Part shown: piece by piece, positions 1-9,336 of the stretch
Layout: the number at the start of each line of letters is the position of its first letter
How positions within the stretch are numbered: position 1 is the first letter of the stretch
NCBI RefSeq assembly: GCF_029392015.1
Contig: NZ_CP113925.1
Span: 310,001 to 374,000, forward strand
Length of the DNA stretch: 64,000 nt
Direction of reading: 5' to 3'
From: Bifidobacterium sp. ESL0728
GTDB taxonomy: Bacteria > Actinomycetota > Actinomycetes > Actinomycetales > Bifidobacteriaceae
Program-made: the position numbers and the translations under genes
The notes under the pieces: model-generated
What the model was told of the DNA's origin: nothing
Database searches by the model: none
Seen by the model: the letters and a program-made list of their open reading frames with translations, nothing else

Positions 1-1764
1 CTTCCCATAGTTGCCGGTGCCGGCTTCCTCGATCGTTCCCAAAGCCACAGGTACGGTCGCGTCGCTCAATGGTGCGGGCTCACTGGTGCCGTACTTTGCG
101 GCCCTACGCGCCGAAACGCTGTTGTCAAACGAGCCGAAGTCCGGGGTATTCGGATTCTCGGCGAGAATCGCGGACTGCTTCTTGTGGAATGCGGCTTCGC
201 CACCTGCGGCCTTCACCTGCTCCTTCTTGCGGTCGTTGAACCACGTGCGGAAGTTCTTGGAATGGGCCGGCGGCTCCGGCAGATCGCGGACCTTGGTCCA
301 CCCGCCGAAGACGAACGGCATCCATTCTTCGTGCTTGCCGTTTTCGTCGAGGTTCTTGGCGGTGTCGGGGACGCGCTGCCCGGTGGCCGGGTCCTTGTGG
401 CCCTTCTTGGCGATGGTATTCATCGCAACATGGTCGAAAGTCAGCGCGGTGCGGAAGAGCGAGGAATGGCCGGTACCCATACCGACGACCTTCATCACAG
501 TGTCGGCGATGAGGTCGCCCATATGCTTGTCGTTCATCTCGATCTCGCGGTGCTTCAAGATCATCTCATGCAGCGGGATCTTCACGGGGCAGGTCGCAGT
601 GCAGGCAGAGCAGAGAGAGCAAGCGTACGGCAAATCATGGAACTCGCCATAGTCGCCTTGCAGCAACGGGGAGAGCACAACGCCGATGGGTCCCGGATAG
701 ATGGAGCCGTAGCCCTTGCCGCCGATGTTGCGGTAGATCGGGCAGACGTTCAGGCAGGAAGCGCAGCGGATGCACTGCAGAATCGGCTCGAACTCGGTGC
801 CCAGAGCGTTGGAACGCCCGTTGTCGACGATGACCACGTAGAAGTCCTCGGGTCCGTCGGCCTCGTCGGGGAGCTTCGGCGAAACGAAGCTGCAGTAGGA
901 GGTGAGCTTGGAACCGACGGCGGAACGGACCAGCATGTTGTCCATCGTCTCGGCTTCGCGCAGCGTCGGCACGATACGTTCCATACCCATGACGACCACC
1001 TGCGTGGGCGCGATGGACATGGAAAGATCGGCGTTGCCTTCATTCGTGACGATGTTGACCATGCCTTGGTCGGCGACGGCGAAGTTGCAGCCGGTGATCG
1101 ACATGTCGGCCTCAAGGAACCGTTCGCGCAGCACCTTGCGGGAGAAACGCGCCTCGTGCTGTGGGTCGTTGTCGCCGGTGTAGCCGATCTTGCGGAAGAG
1201 CTCAAGTACCTGATCGCGGTTCTTGTGCAGGGCCGGGAAGACCAAATGCGACGGCTCATCCCAGTTGTCGAGCTCCAAAATGAACTCGGCCAAGTCGGTT
1301 TCGGTTACTTTGACATCGGGGATCTTTAAGAGTGCCTTGTCGAGCCCGATTTCCGAGGTGACCATGGACTTCGGCTTGACGATCTTGTGCGCCTGCTTCT
1401 TCTTGACCAGATCGGTGATGAAATCGCGCGCCTCGACGTCGGTCTGCGCGAAGAAGACGTGTCCGCCGCGCTTTTCGACGTTGTCGGCGAATTCCTCCAG
1501 GTAGTCGGGCAGGTAACGCACGCACTGCTGGCGAATCTGCTCGCCGAGGTCGCGCCAGCCTTCCCAGTTGCCGAGTTCGGCACGTGCGGTCTCACGCTTG
1601 ACCCACTGCGCGTCCTGCGCGTTGGAGATGGCTTTGTGTGCGAACTTGTCCTTCTCGTTGATCTTGACGCGGGTCACGAAATTGGGATCGCCGTATTGCA
1701 GCATGGTACCGGTCTTCTTGCCGGTACGCTTGAACAGGGTGTCGTCCATTTGGGTGTTGCTCAT
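1..1764 (-). CDS. lutB: LutB-like iron-sulfur lactate utilization protein (partial)
   Basis: The gene encodes the iron-sulfur subunit of the LutABC-type L-lactate oxidation complex, which is cytoplasmic and passes electrons from lactate oxidation. 588 residues are readable with no stop before the window edge, so the C-terminus is missing. The N-terminal half is a LUD-type domain. Two ferredoxin-like clusters follow: CIRCASCLNVCP near residue 328 and CSLCSACTATCP near residue 378. The ATG overlaps the TGA of lutA (ATGA at 1761-1764), which indicates translational coupling. The protein is already longer than the usual LutB of about 470-500 residues, and the last readable part looks like a linker, so a fusion to LutC beyond the edge is possible. 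The family call is confident; lactate as substrate is inferred from the family. Confidence 0.9.
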   Translation of the reverse strand, partial: MSNTQMDDTLFKRTGKKTGTMLQYGDPNFVTRVKINEKDKFAHKAISNAQDAQWVKRETARAELGNWEGWRDLGEQIRQQCVRYLPDYLEEFADNVEKRGGHVFFAQTDVEARDFITDLVKKKQAHKIVKPKSMVTSEIGLDKALLKIPDVKVTETDLAEFILELDNWDEPSHLVFPALHKNRDQVLELFRKIGYTGDNDPQHEARFSRKVLRERFLEADMSITGCNFAVADQGMVNIVTNEGNADLSMSIAPTQVVVMGMERIVPTLREAETMDNMLVRSAVGSKLTSYCSFVSPKLPDEADGPEDFYVVIVDNGRSNALGTEFEPILQCIRCASCLNVCPIYRNIGGKGYGSIYPGPIGVVLSPLLQGDYGEFHDLPYACSLCSACTATCPVKIPLHEMILKHREIEMNDKHMGDLIADTVMKVVGMGTGHSSLFRTALTFDHVAMNTIAKKGHKDPATGQRVPDTAKNLDENGKHEEWMPFVFGGWTKVRDLPEPPAHSKNFRTWFNDRKKEQVKAAGGEAAFHKKQSAILAENPNTPDFGSFDNSVSARRAAKYGTSEPAPLSDATVPVALGTIEEAGTGNYGK

Positions 1765-2585
1765 ACCAATGCCTCCTCATGTGCGTTGGAATGTTGCAAA
1801 GTCTGTTGGTCGATTGCCTTGCGCTGTTCGGCGTCGACATACTTCACGCGGCTCATGTCGACGTTGCTGTTGAGCACTTCCGCCAGATGCATGATGGTGA
1901 TCTTCTTGCCCAAGCGGTTGAAACGCCCGCCGATGTTCATCAAACAGCCGGGATCGCAGGAAATCAGGACCTGCGCGCCGGTGCTTTGCACGTCCGCGAC
2001 CTTCTCGTTGACCATTTCCTGGGAGACTTCAGGCATCTTCATGGAGAACATGCCGCCGAAACCGCAGCAGTTTTCGATATGCGGCAGTTCCTGGACCTTG
2101 AGGCCCTTGACGTGGTCCATAAGAATATAAGGACTTTCGCGCTCGCCGAGCAGGCGGGTCATATGGCAGGAGCGGTGGTAGGTCGCCACCGCGTCCAGTT
2201 CGGCGCCGGCGTCGAGCACGCCGAGCACACGATAGAGGAACTGCGAGAACTCATAGGTCTTGTTGGCCATTTCATGGGCCTTGGCCTTGTATGCGTCATC
2301 GCCCTTGGGCAGGTGGAACTGCAGTTCCTTCAGCATATTGACGCAGGAACCGGCGGGCCCGACGATGTAATCGGCGTCGACGCTCATCAGGGCGTCGATT
2401 TCGTTGTGCATCACTTTGGTGGATTCCTTGACATATCCGCTGTTGAACGTGATCTGCCCACAGCAGATCTGTTGCATCGGCATGTAGGTTTCGCAGCCGA
2501 ACCTTTCCAGAACTTCAACCATGGCTTTCCCGACATTGGGAAATATCAGGTCGACCAGGCAGGTGGAGAAAATCACTACCTTCAT
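1761..2585 (-). CDS. lutA: LutA-like cysteine-rich (Fe-S)-binding protein
   Basis: This is the CCG-domain subunit of the LutABC lactate-oxidizing system, related to the GlpC/GlcF and heterodisulfide reductase families. The 274-residue length is near the usual 240-270. Two CCG half-domains are visible: an early cysteine in STCLVD followed by QICCGQ near residue 40, then HRSCHM and NCCGFGG with a final CDPGC. These cysteines ligate Fe-S clusters. It is the first gene of the operon, and lutB starts inside its stop codon. Upstream lies an AT-rich spacer with a symmetric regulatory-looking site. The protein is probably soluble and acts with LutB and a LutC that is off the window. Confidence 0.92.
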   Translation of the reverse strand: MKVVIFSTCLVDLIFPNVGKAMVEVLERFGCETYMPMQQICCGQITFNSGYVKESTKVMHNEIDALMSVDADYIVGPAGSCVNMLKELQFHLPKGDDAYKAKAHEMANKTYEFSQFLYRVLGVLDAGAELDAVATYHRSCHMTRLLGERESPYILMDHVKGLKVQELPHIENCCGFGGMFSMKMPEVSQEMVNEKVADVQSTGAQVLISCDPGCLMNIGGRFNRLGKKITIMHLAEVLNSNVDMSRVKYVDAEQRKAIDQQTLQHSNAHEEALV

Positions 2586-3078
2586 CTTGACTCCTTCGAG
2601 TTGGCCTTAGATGTTATTGCTATAGGCTTGTATCGATGGCTTCTTTGCGCGTATATATCTAACGTTCAATGCTCCATCAAAAGTAACCCTCAACATATAA
2701 CGATATATGGAAGAAATTATGAAAAGCCGAGATTTACTATAAAAGGAGAAATGTCAATGTGAGTTTGCTCACATTTTTTGTTTAAACTAGTTATTTATTA
2801 ACATCTTTGTTGCAATAAAGTGTTTGGTAATGCTTGCAAAATAAAGGAATTACAAGATTTGACGATTATACGCCCGGTCTGTAAATTTATTGTATTGCGG
2901 CATTTTGAGAACATTTAAATTAGTCGTTTACATTATTTTGTTGGTTTTAGACAATAAATTTGCCTATTGCCAACTGGCAAAAAATGAGTGACTGTTGAAA
3001 TAATAATAACGTTTGACATTTATTTTGCGGCACAGCGTTGTCTTAATTGGGGTGAAATTGGTGTTTGGTTTTATCGCC
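2586..3078. other. AT-rich intergenic region with several inverted repeats
   Basis: This 493-bp spacer lies between lutA (5' end) and dedA (3' end) and is much more AT-rich than the flanking genes. No supported gene is seen. It holds the palindrome at 2758-2773, an 11-bp inverted repeat pair (AAATTTATTGT at 2883-2893, complement at 2951-2961), and a 6-bp-arm palindrome TTGCCAACTGGCAA at 2967-2980 followed by A residues. The lut promoter must lie here. The AAAGGAGAA before ATGTCAATGTGA at 2751 would give only a three-residue peptide. Confidence 0.6.
2758..2773. promoter_or_regulatory. CRP-like palindrome upstream of lutA
   Basis: TGTGAGTTTGCTCACA has perfect arms and exactly matches the TGTGA-N6-TCACA form of Crp-family sites. 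The symmetry extends two more bases on each side (AATGTGAG/CTCACATT). It lies about 170 bp upstream of the lutA start. A run of T follows on the plus strand, so a small terminator is an alternative, but no plus-strand gene ends here. Confidence 0.4.
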
Positions 3079-3795
3079 TCAGTCGGCGATTTCGCTTTCT
3101 TCAACCGCCGAGGTTTCTTCAACTGTCGTGGCGCTTTTCTTCTTGCCGAACTTGGCCTTTGCCAGCCCGATGATGGTGGGCAGCAGCGAGATGACGAGGA
3201 TGGCGACGATCACCAACTCGAAATTCTTCTGGACAATCGGAATGCCGCCGAAGAAATAGCCGAGCAGGGTGAAGAGCGTCGACCAGGTGAGCCCGCCGAG
3301 CATCGAGAACGGTGTGAAGCGGCGCCAGTGCATGCCCGAAAGTCCGGAAATGAACGGCATGAACGTGCGGATGAACGGGAAGAAACGGCCGAGGAAGACG
3401 GCCAGCGGACCCCATTTGTCGATCATGGCTTCGGTTTTGGCAAGACGCTCCGGGGTCATGGCCTTGACCTTGCCGCTTTCGATGATCTTGCGGCCGAAGA
3501 AATGACCGATGAAGTAGTTGCACTGGTCTCCGATGATGGGTGCGCTCCAGACAATCGGCAGCAGCGCGATCAAAGGAAGTGCGGATTTTCCGGTCACGGC
3601 GTCGGGGGCGGCGAAGAAGCCGGCCGCGAAGAGCAGCGAGTCGCCTGGCAGGAACGGGAAGAAGACCACGCCGGTCTCGATGAAGACGATCAGGAAGATG
3701 AAGCCGAGTGTCGGCGCCACCCCCATCGAGATCCAGCCGGCGATGATGGTGCGTGGGTCTTTCAGAAGCTCAATGAGGAAGTGAATGAAACCCAT
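3079..3795 (-). CDS. DedA family membrane protein
   Basis: This is a polytopic inner-membrane protein of the DedA/SNARE-associated family, implicated in lipid carrier recycling and membrane homeostasis. The 238-residue length is typical. Family hallmarks are visible: PGDSLLFAAGFFA in the first half, then GRFFPFIRTFMPFISG with the conserved arginine and proline, and several hydrophobic spans. The C-terminus is a charged cytoplasmic tail (KFGKKK, then Glu/Ser-rich). It is a single gene with a weak ribosome-binding site. The exact substrate cannot be read from the sequence. Confidence 0.9.
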   Translation of the reverse strand: MGFIHFLIELLKDPRTIIAGWISMGVAPTLGFIFLIVFIETGVVFFPFLPGDSLLFAAGFFAAPDAVTGKSALPLIALLPIVWSAPIIGDQCNYFIGHFFGRKIIESGKVKAMTPERLAKTEAMIDKWGPLAVFLGRFFPFIRTFMPFISGLSGMHWRRFTPFSMLGGLTWSTLFTLLGYFFGGIPIVQKNFELVIVAILVISLLPTIIGLAKAKFGKKKSATTVEETSAVEESEIAD

Positions 3796-4410
3796 GGTGT
3801 CCCGTCTGTCGTACTAAAAAATCCCGGTGGTAAAGTCGTCGGTCAAAGGTGCTTTGGCCTCTGCCTGCGCTGTGCGCGGCCTCAGCCGTGTCAATGAATC
3901 GCCTGAACCGCAAGCTCTGTGGGCGGATTGCGCGTATTAAACGCTCGATTTTGTCCAACTGCTCCACTGTACCAGCATCATTCTGGCAATTGGCTGTCAA
4001 GTGCCTGACATCCACATGAATCTGCACAAAATTGTTGCGTATGGCAAAACTGGGTTGCCCATTTCCTGGTTGTAAGCCAAAAATGTTGTTTCTGATTGGG
4101 TTTTGCTCTTGCGGGAGGAAAGGCTTCGCATTTATTTTTCCTTGGAAAGTTTAAGGGGATTGCTCGGTGGTCCTGAGCGGCGAGAGAACGAGATGAACCA
4201 AGACACAGCGCAGCCTGATGGGATGGGAAGATGACGCGGTACGGGAGGAGCGAATCCGCAAAAAGCTTCAACGATGCTGAATTGACAAATCAACGATAAG
4301 AGGTCTAGCATAGTCACTAGCTTCGAAACGTTTCGATAAAGTTTTCGGAACGTTGAAAGACGGACTAAGGGGAAAGTTCGGCGCTACGTGCACGGTAAAG
4401 GAGGCGACAC
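3796..4410. other. Intergenic region between dedA and lacI-type regulator
   Basis: The two flanking genes diverge, so both promoters must be in this 615-bp spacer. No convincing gene is visible. The only recognisable element is the LacI-type operator at 4323-4336, followed by AAAGGAGG just before the regulator start. Confidence 0.6.
4323..4336. promoter_or_regulatory. LacI-type operator, copy 1
   Basis: TCGAAACGTTTCGA is a perfect 14-bp palindrome with the central CG typical of LacI-family operators. It lies about 75 bp upstream of the LacI regulator. The same sequence recurs before the ABC transporter, which suggests autoregulation by the adjacent regulator. Confidence 0.8.
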
Positions 4411-5595
4411 ATGGCTGGTATCAAAGACGTTGCAAAGACTGCAGGGGTTTCCGTTTCCACCGTTTCCTACGTGCTTTCGGGCAAGCGGCCCATCTCTTCG
4501 AAAACCACTGACAAGGTCCTGAAGGCCATCGAGGAGCTCGGCTACATTCCTGACGCCAGCGCGCAGAAGATGCGCGGGCAGCTCAACCACATCATCGCCA
4601 TCAGCGAACCGATGCACGAGGGCATGAACCAGATGCAATACAGTGCCTACTTCATGCAGTCCGCCTGGCAGGCCAGAAGCGCCGGTTACGATGTGCTGCT
4701 GCTTACCGGACCCGATGCCGTGGCCGACATCGAGCGGGTGACGCACAGCAATCTCGTCGACGGTGTGCTTCTGCTCGACGTGGAGGAACGGGATGCGCGG
4801 GTGGCTGCCGCCGCCCGATACCGCAAGCCTTGCGTGGCCATCGGGTTGCCGAAAAGCCATAAGGATTGCGCCTGCATCGACATCGATTTCGCCAAAATGG
4901 GTCGGCGTAGCGCCGATAGGCTTTTTGCGTTGGGGCATCGTCAGGTGGCTTTGCTGCGGGCCCAGGAAATCGACTACGAGCGCCATGCCGGTTATGTGCT
5001 GCTCTTCCGTGAAGAATTCCTCGCCCGCGCAGACGAGATCGGGCTTGATGTCTTCGAATCAGGACCCGTCGATAACGCGACGTTCGATGCCAGAAGATTC
5101 GTGTCCGACATGCTTTCGCGAAATCCGCGCCCGACGGCTTTGGTCAGTCAGTCCGGAGTCAGTATCCTCAACCTGACGGTCACCGCTTTGATGGCTGCTG
5201 GCTTGAAGATTCCCGAGGATATTTCGGTGCTTTCCTGCGGGACGTTCCTGCGTGACGAACCGATGCGCCGGCCGGTCAGCGAAGAGCCGTTCGAACCGGA
5301 ACGGCTCTGCGCGATCGCCATGGGCTCGTTGATCTCCTCGATCGAAAAACGTCAGAGCATTGCCGGGGAAGTGACGCTGATCGATCCGAAATTCATTGAT
5401 CGAGGTTCGCTTGCTTCTGCCCCGCGAAACGTGGGTTCCGGTGACGGTGGTTTTTCCGTTTCCGCATCCTTTGGCGGCCGGCAGGCAGATCTGGCACAGG
5501 CTGATTCTGCTCAGGCGGACGTCGAAACTTCAGCTTCGGAATCAATCGCTTCTGCTAGCCAAAGCAGAAACCTGGAAGGGGAACCCATGGATTGA
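4411..5595 (+). CDS. LacI family transcriptional regulator
   Basis: This is a DNA-binding sugar-responsive regulator of the LacI/GalR family. Residues 1-57 form the helix-turn-helix and hinge (IKDVAKTAGVSVSTVSYVL), and residues 58 to about 340 form the periplasmic-binding-protein-like effector domain. The start has a strong AAAGGAGG. The protein is 394 residues against the usual 330-345. The extra 50 or so at the C-terminus are a low-complexity Ala/Ser/Gln tail of unknown role. It precedes the ABC transporter and GH172/GH65 genes, and identical palindromes lie before it and before the transporter. It is therefore the likely local repressor. The effector is unknown. Confidence 0.93.
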   Translation: MAGIKDVAKTAGVSVSTVSYVLSGKRPISSKTTDKVLKAIEELGYIPDASAQKMRGQLNHIIAISEPMHEGMNQMQYSAYFMQSAWQARSAGYDVLLLTGPDAVADIERVTHSNLVDGVLLLDVEERDARVAAAARYRKPCVAIGLPKSHKDCACIDIDFAKMGRRSADRLFALGHRQVALLRAQEIDYERHAGYVLLFREEFLARADEIGLDVFESGPVDNATFDARRFVSDMLSRNPRPTALVSQSGVSILNLTVTALMAAGLKIPEDISVLSCGTFLRDEPMRRPVSEEPFEPERLCAIAMGSLISSIEKRQSIAGEVTLIDPKFIDRGSLASAPRNVGSGDGGFSVSASFGGRQADLAQADSAQADVETSASESIASASQSRNLEGEPMD

Positions 5596-5748
5596 ATCAA
5601 CGGCAAACATTGAGTTGCGTGAAGGATTGGTGGCTTCGGTTGGTCAGACTTTCAGCGATGAGAGCTTGAATGACGCGTGGCTTTGATTCTGCCTTTCAAT
5701 GAAGCAAGGAAACTACACAAAAATAGTGCTTGGTTCATTGTCCCGTAA

Positions 5749-5764
5749 ATCGAAACGTTTCGAT
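5749..5764. promoter_or_regulatory. LacI-type operator, copy 2, before the sugar transporter
   Basis: ATCGAAACGTTTCGAT contains the same 14-bp palindrome as the site before the regulator, extended by one pair. It is 47 bp before the substrate-binding protein start, and AT-rich hexamers (TATAAG, CATAAT) that could serve as a -10 follow at once. Binding here would block transcription of the transporter operon. Confidence 0.8.
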
Positions 5765-5810
5765 TATAAGTTGCATAATTCCATTCATCTGGATATTTCA
5801 AGGAGGAAAG

Positions 5811-7118
5811 ATGAAGATAAGGAAGATTGTCGCGACAGCGCTCGCGGCGGTGCTCTCGTTGACGGCGCTTTCGGCCTGCGGGTCGAGTAACGCCCAGGAC
5901 GATGCGCATCCGCAAAGCATTTCGTTCTGGTACTATGACCTGCCAACCGCGGCCCAGACCGAGGCCTGGAAGAAGGCGGCAGACCAGTTCACCAAACAAA
6001 CCGGCGTCAAGGTGAGATTCGAGGTCAAGTCGTTCACGCAGATCGCGCAGAACTCCAGCCAGTTCCTCGACTCGAACCAGGCCCCGGACATCATGGAATC
6101 CAACCGAGGCAATGGGTCGGCCGGCATGCTTTCCTCGATGGAGCTCCTGAGCGATCTGAAGCCATACGTCAAGAAATACGGTTGGGACAAGAAGATCACC
6201 AAGGCCGATGCCTCGATCGCCAAGTACGATGCGATGGGCATCATGGACGGCACCAAGTGGGTCGGCCTGCCCAGCTACGCCGAATACCAGCGTGTGTATT
6301 ACAACAAGACGATGTTCGACAAATACGGCATCAAGATTCCCACCACGATGGCCGAGTTCGAGCAGGCGTGCAAGCAGTTCAAATCGCACGGCATCACCCC
6401 GATCGCCGCCGACGCCCAGGAATATGGCGTGATGTGGCTCTGGTGGTCTCTTGTGGGCACGAAGGCCGACAAGAAATTCATCGCCGACTGGCAGATGTAC
6501 AAGCACGATGTCAACTGGAACGCCGAACCGCTGACCTACGCCACCAACACCATCAACGATTGGGTCAAGGAAGGCTATATCTCCCGCAGCGCCACCGGTC
6601 TCAAGGCCGAAGACACCACGAACTCCTTCATCAAAGGCAAGGAATATCCGATTTACCAGACCGGGACGTGGAACCAAAGCCGTTTCATCGACCAGGTCAA
6701 GAACTTCGAATGGACCGCCGCCGCGCTGCCGGGCACCAAGATGCTGCAGGGCTGCACGGGCAATCTGCTGACCATCCCCACCAAATCGCATCATAAGGAC
6801 CTTGCCGCAAAGTTGCTCAACAACGTGCTCTCCGTGGAGAACCAGGACGGCATCGGCAACGCAGGCGGCATCCCGCTTGCAGCCGATATGAGCAAGATCA
6901 CCAACGTGAAGAACCAGGAGATGATCAAGGAGTATTCGCAATATTCCAAGAAGGGCGACCTCTCCTACTACCCGGATTATCCGGCCTCGAACCTGACTGA
7001 CGACATCTCCGCGCAGTTCCAGGAGCTCGTCAACGGCACCGAGACGCCCAAGCAGGTGCTCGACTCGCTTCACAAGTCCTACGACACCGGTGTGGTCGAC
7101 ATGGGCTTCAAGGACTGA
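5811..7118 (+). CDS. ABC transporter sugar-binding lipoprotein (CUT1)
   Basis: This is an extracellular solute-binding lipoprotein of a carbohydrate ABC importer. The start at 5811 is chosen for its AGGAGG and because it gives a clean lipoprotein signal peptide: MKIRKI, a hydrophobic core, then the lipobox LSAC with the lipidated cysteine near residue 22. The mature part (about 415 residues) has the family 1 extracellular solute-binding layout, including ISFWYYD near the start and many aromatic residues suited to oligosaccharide binding. Two permeases follow. No ATP-binding gene is present, which is normal for CUT1 systems that share a common MsiK-like ATPase. Confidence 0.93.
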   Translation: MKIRKIVATALAAVLSLTALSACGSSNAQDDAHPQSISFWYYDLPTAAQTEAWKKAADQFTKQTGVKVRFEVKSFTQIAQNSSQFLDSNQAPDIMESNRGNGSAGMLSSMELLSDLKPYVKKYGWDKKITKADASIAKYDAMGIMDGTKWVGLPSYAEYQRVYYNKTMFDKYGIKIPTTMAEFEQACKQFKSHGITPIAADAQEYGVMWLWWSLVGTKADKKFIADWQMYKHDVNWNAEPLTYATNTINDWVKEGYISRSATGLKAEDTTNSFIKGKEYPIYQTGTWNQSRFIDQVKNFEWTAAALPGTKMLQGCTGNLLTIPTKSHHKDLAAKLLNNVLSVENQDGIGNAGGIPLAADMSKITNVKNQEMIKEYSQYSKKGDLSYYPDYPASNLTDDISAQFQELVNGTETPKQVLDSLHKSYDTGVVDMGFKD

Positions 7119-7208
7119 GCGGCGTTTGCCGTTTCTTCCTTTGGATTCGTTCCGTACCGATCATCTCAATCATCAATTCATCGTTTCATTACTTCCAAGG
7201 AGGTTGTA

Positions 7209-8147
7209 ATGCAAAAAGACAAAGCCAAGAGGCCCGCGATGTCGCGCCTTCCCGGCAATAAATCCTCGAAATTCGTTCCCTACCTCATTCCCGGCATACT
7301 CGGGCTTGCAGTCATCATCATCGTGCCGTTCCTATGGAACGTCTGCCTGAGCTTCACGCGTTGGCGTGGTGTCGGGCCGATGAAGTTCATCGGGACCAAG
7401 AACTGGATCCGGCTGATGGCCGACGCCACGTTCTGGAAATCGTTCCTCAACTCGTTCTGGATCATCGTCGCCATCGTGGTCATCCCGACCATTCTCGGCC
7501 TGCTTATCTCCTCGGTGCTGACTGACGTCATCCAGAAGAAATTCGGCTCCAAGACGGCCTCGTTCATCCGCGCGCTCTACTATCTTCCCCAGCTGTTGCC
7601 GGTCGCTGTGGCCGCCATCATCATGGGCTGGATCTTCCGCCCGGACGACGGCGCGATCAACGCGCTCATCGCCAAGTTCACCAGCGGCTCGGTCGCCATC
7701 AACTGGCTCGGCAATCCGAAACTGGCCCTGCCAAGCCTGATGTTCATCCTCATCTGGATTCAGCTGGGCTATCCGATTGTCATCTTCATGTCCGGCCTGC
7801 AGCGCGTGGACCCCGAGCTTTACGAAGCCGCCGGACTTGACGGCGCGAACTGGTGGCAGAAGTTCCGCGTGGTCACCCTGCCGTCGATCATGCCGGAGCT
7901 GATGGTCGTCATCCTCACCGCCACCATCGGCGCGCTGAAGACCTTCGGCCCGGTCTATCTGCTGACCAAAGGCGGCCCCGGCACTACAACGATCGTGCCG
8001 TCCTATTATTCCTACAACCAATTCTTCCAAATCCATCAGGTCGGCTACGGCGCCGCCATCTCGACTTCGCTGACCTTGGTCATCATCGTGTTCTCCGTGG
8101 TGTTCACGATTTTCCAGGGCCATGTCGAGAAGAACATGGACGACTGA
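7209..8147 (+). CDS. ABC transporter sugar permease (MalF-like)
   Basis: This is an integral membrane permease of the CUT1 sugar importer. The 312-residue length is typical and about six membrane spans are visible, the first at about residues 25-45. The cytoplasmic EAA loop that contacts the ATPase is visible as YEAAGLDGANWWQKFRVVTLP. The start has AAGGAGG. It lies 90 bp after the binding protein and 12 bp before the second permease, so the three form one operon. Confidence 0.94.
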   Translation: MQKDKAKRPAMSRLPGNKSSKFVPYLIPGILGLAVIIIVPFLWNVCLSFTRWRGVGPMKFIGTKNWIRLMADATFWKSFLNSFWIIVAIVVIPTILGLLISSVLTDVIQKKFGSKTASFIRALYYLPQLLPVAVAAIIMGWIFRPDDGAINALIAKFTSGSVAINWLGNPKLALPSLMFILIWIQLGYPIVIFMSGLQRVDPELYEAAGLDGANWWQKFRVVTLPSIMPELMVVILTATIGALKTFGPVYLLTKGGPGTTTIVPSYYSYNQFFQIHQVGYGAAISTSLTLVIIVFSVVFTIFQGHVEKNMDD

Positions 8148-8159
8148 GGGGAGTGCAAC

Positions 8160-9197
8160 ATGTCTGAAGCAACAATATCGGCAGCCGCTATGGGCGGTGC
8201 CCAATCAAGCGTCAAGTCAAGGGCCATCAAAACCGTGCGGCGCAATGCGCGCAACGCGAGTAACTCGCAGATGGCGCAGGCCGGCGTCGCCGCAACGGAA
8301 AGTAATGCAAAAGCCTCTGTGGTCGAGCAAGGCAGTGAGGCGAAAACCGCGCAGGTCAATCACAAGGCCAAGCACATCAGGTCGTGGGGCGATTGGATGG
8401 CGCTGATCCTTCTGATTGTGGGTGCATTGATCATGCTCTTCCCGATCATCATCCTGACGATGAACGCCTTCAAGACCATCGGCGACTACAACGCCACCGG
8501 TCCGCTTTCCCTGCCGGCGCACCCCACGATGAGCGGCATCGTCGGCTTCTGGAAGATGAGCGATTTTCCAGTGAAGCTGGGCAACTCCCTGCTCATCTCG
8601 CTGATCGTCGCGGTGCTGGGCGTGGTGCTTTCCGTGCTCAACTCCTTCGCGTTGGGCATCGGCAAGGTCAAGGGCAACCGCTGGATCGTGCTGATCATCA
8701 TGCTCGCCAACATGATGCCGCAGGAAGCGCTGCTCTTCCCGCTCTATACGATGTTCAAGCACATCGGCCTCTACAACACGCAATGGGCGATCGTCGTCAT
8801 CTTCACCATCATCCAGAGCGCGTACGGCACTTACCTGCTCTCCTCGGTCTATGGCACGTTCCCGCAGGCCATTCTCGAAGCGGCCACGCTTGACGGCGCA
8901 ACCCGTTGGGAGACCCTGCTGAAGGTCGTGCTGCCGATTTCGTGGTCGACCATCAGCGTCCTGTTCGTCTTCTTCTTCGTGTGGACCTGGAACGAATACA
9001 TGATTCCGATGGCCTTCCTTATGGACGACAACGTGCAGACCGTCCCGCTGGCGCTCGCCACCCTGCAGGGCCAGCACACGATGGACGCGACCACCTTGGC
9101 CGCAGCGTCGCTCTTGAGCATCATCCCGACCATCATCTTCTTCATCCTCTTCCAGCGCAAGCTCAACCAGGGCATTGTCGCCGGCGCGGTGAAGTAA
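8160..9197 (+). CDS. ABC transporter sugar permease (MalG-like)
   Basis: This is the second membrane permease of the importer. Residues 1-75 are a hydrophilic Ala/Ser/Lys-rich extension not usual in the family. Six spans follow, with the EAA loop LEAATLDGATRWETLLKVVL near residue 240. At 345 residues the protein is longer than the usual 275-300 because of that extension. A methionine near residue 80 could be an alternative start but lacks an obvious ribosome-binding site. It is co-transcribed with the preceding permease. Confidence 0.94.
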   Translation: MSEATISAAAMGGAQSSVKSRAIKTVRRNARNASNSQMAQAGVAATESNAKASVVEQGSEAKTAQVNHKAKHIRSWGDWMALILLIVGALIMLFPIIILTMNAFKTIGDYNATGPLSLPAHPTMSGIVGFWKMSDFPVKLGNSLLISLIVAVLGVVLSVLNSFALGIGKVKGNRWIVLIIMLANMMPQEALLFPLYTMFKHIGLYNTQWAIVVIFTIIQSAYGTYLLSSVYGTFPQAILEAATLDGATRWETLLKVVLPISWSTISVLFVFFFVWTWNEYMIPMAFLMDDNVQTVPLALATLQGQHTMDATTLAAASLLSIIPTIIFFILFQRKLNQGIVAGAVK

Positions 9198-9246
9198 ACG
9201 AGGCCAATAAAGAAGACGCAATTAATAAACAGATATATATGACGAC

Positions 9247-9296
9247 GGTTATGTAAATTCGCGTCGTTGGATTCGGCGGGGCGAATTTGCATAACC
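9247..9296 (+). terminator. Intercistronic hairpin between transporter and GH172 gene
   Basis: The 16-bp arms GGTTATGTAAATTCGC (9247-9262) and its complement (9281-9296) differ at one position, with an 18-nt loop. No long T-run follows. It may be a partial terminator or RNA-processing barrier that lowers downstream expression rather than a full stop. Confidence 0.5.
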
Positions 9297-9336
9297 TTAG
9301 CGATAATGTTGAATAAAATATGAAAGGCAGGGATCA

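Noticed and set aside
184..1329. Open plus-strand frame opposite lutB
   Set aside because: The minus strand encodes a clear LutB with two ferredoxin clusters over the same bases.
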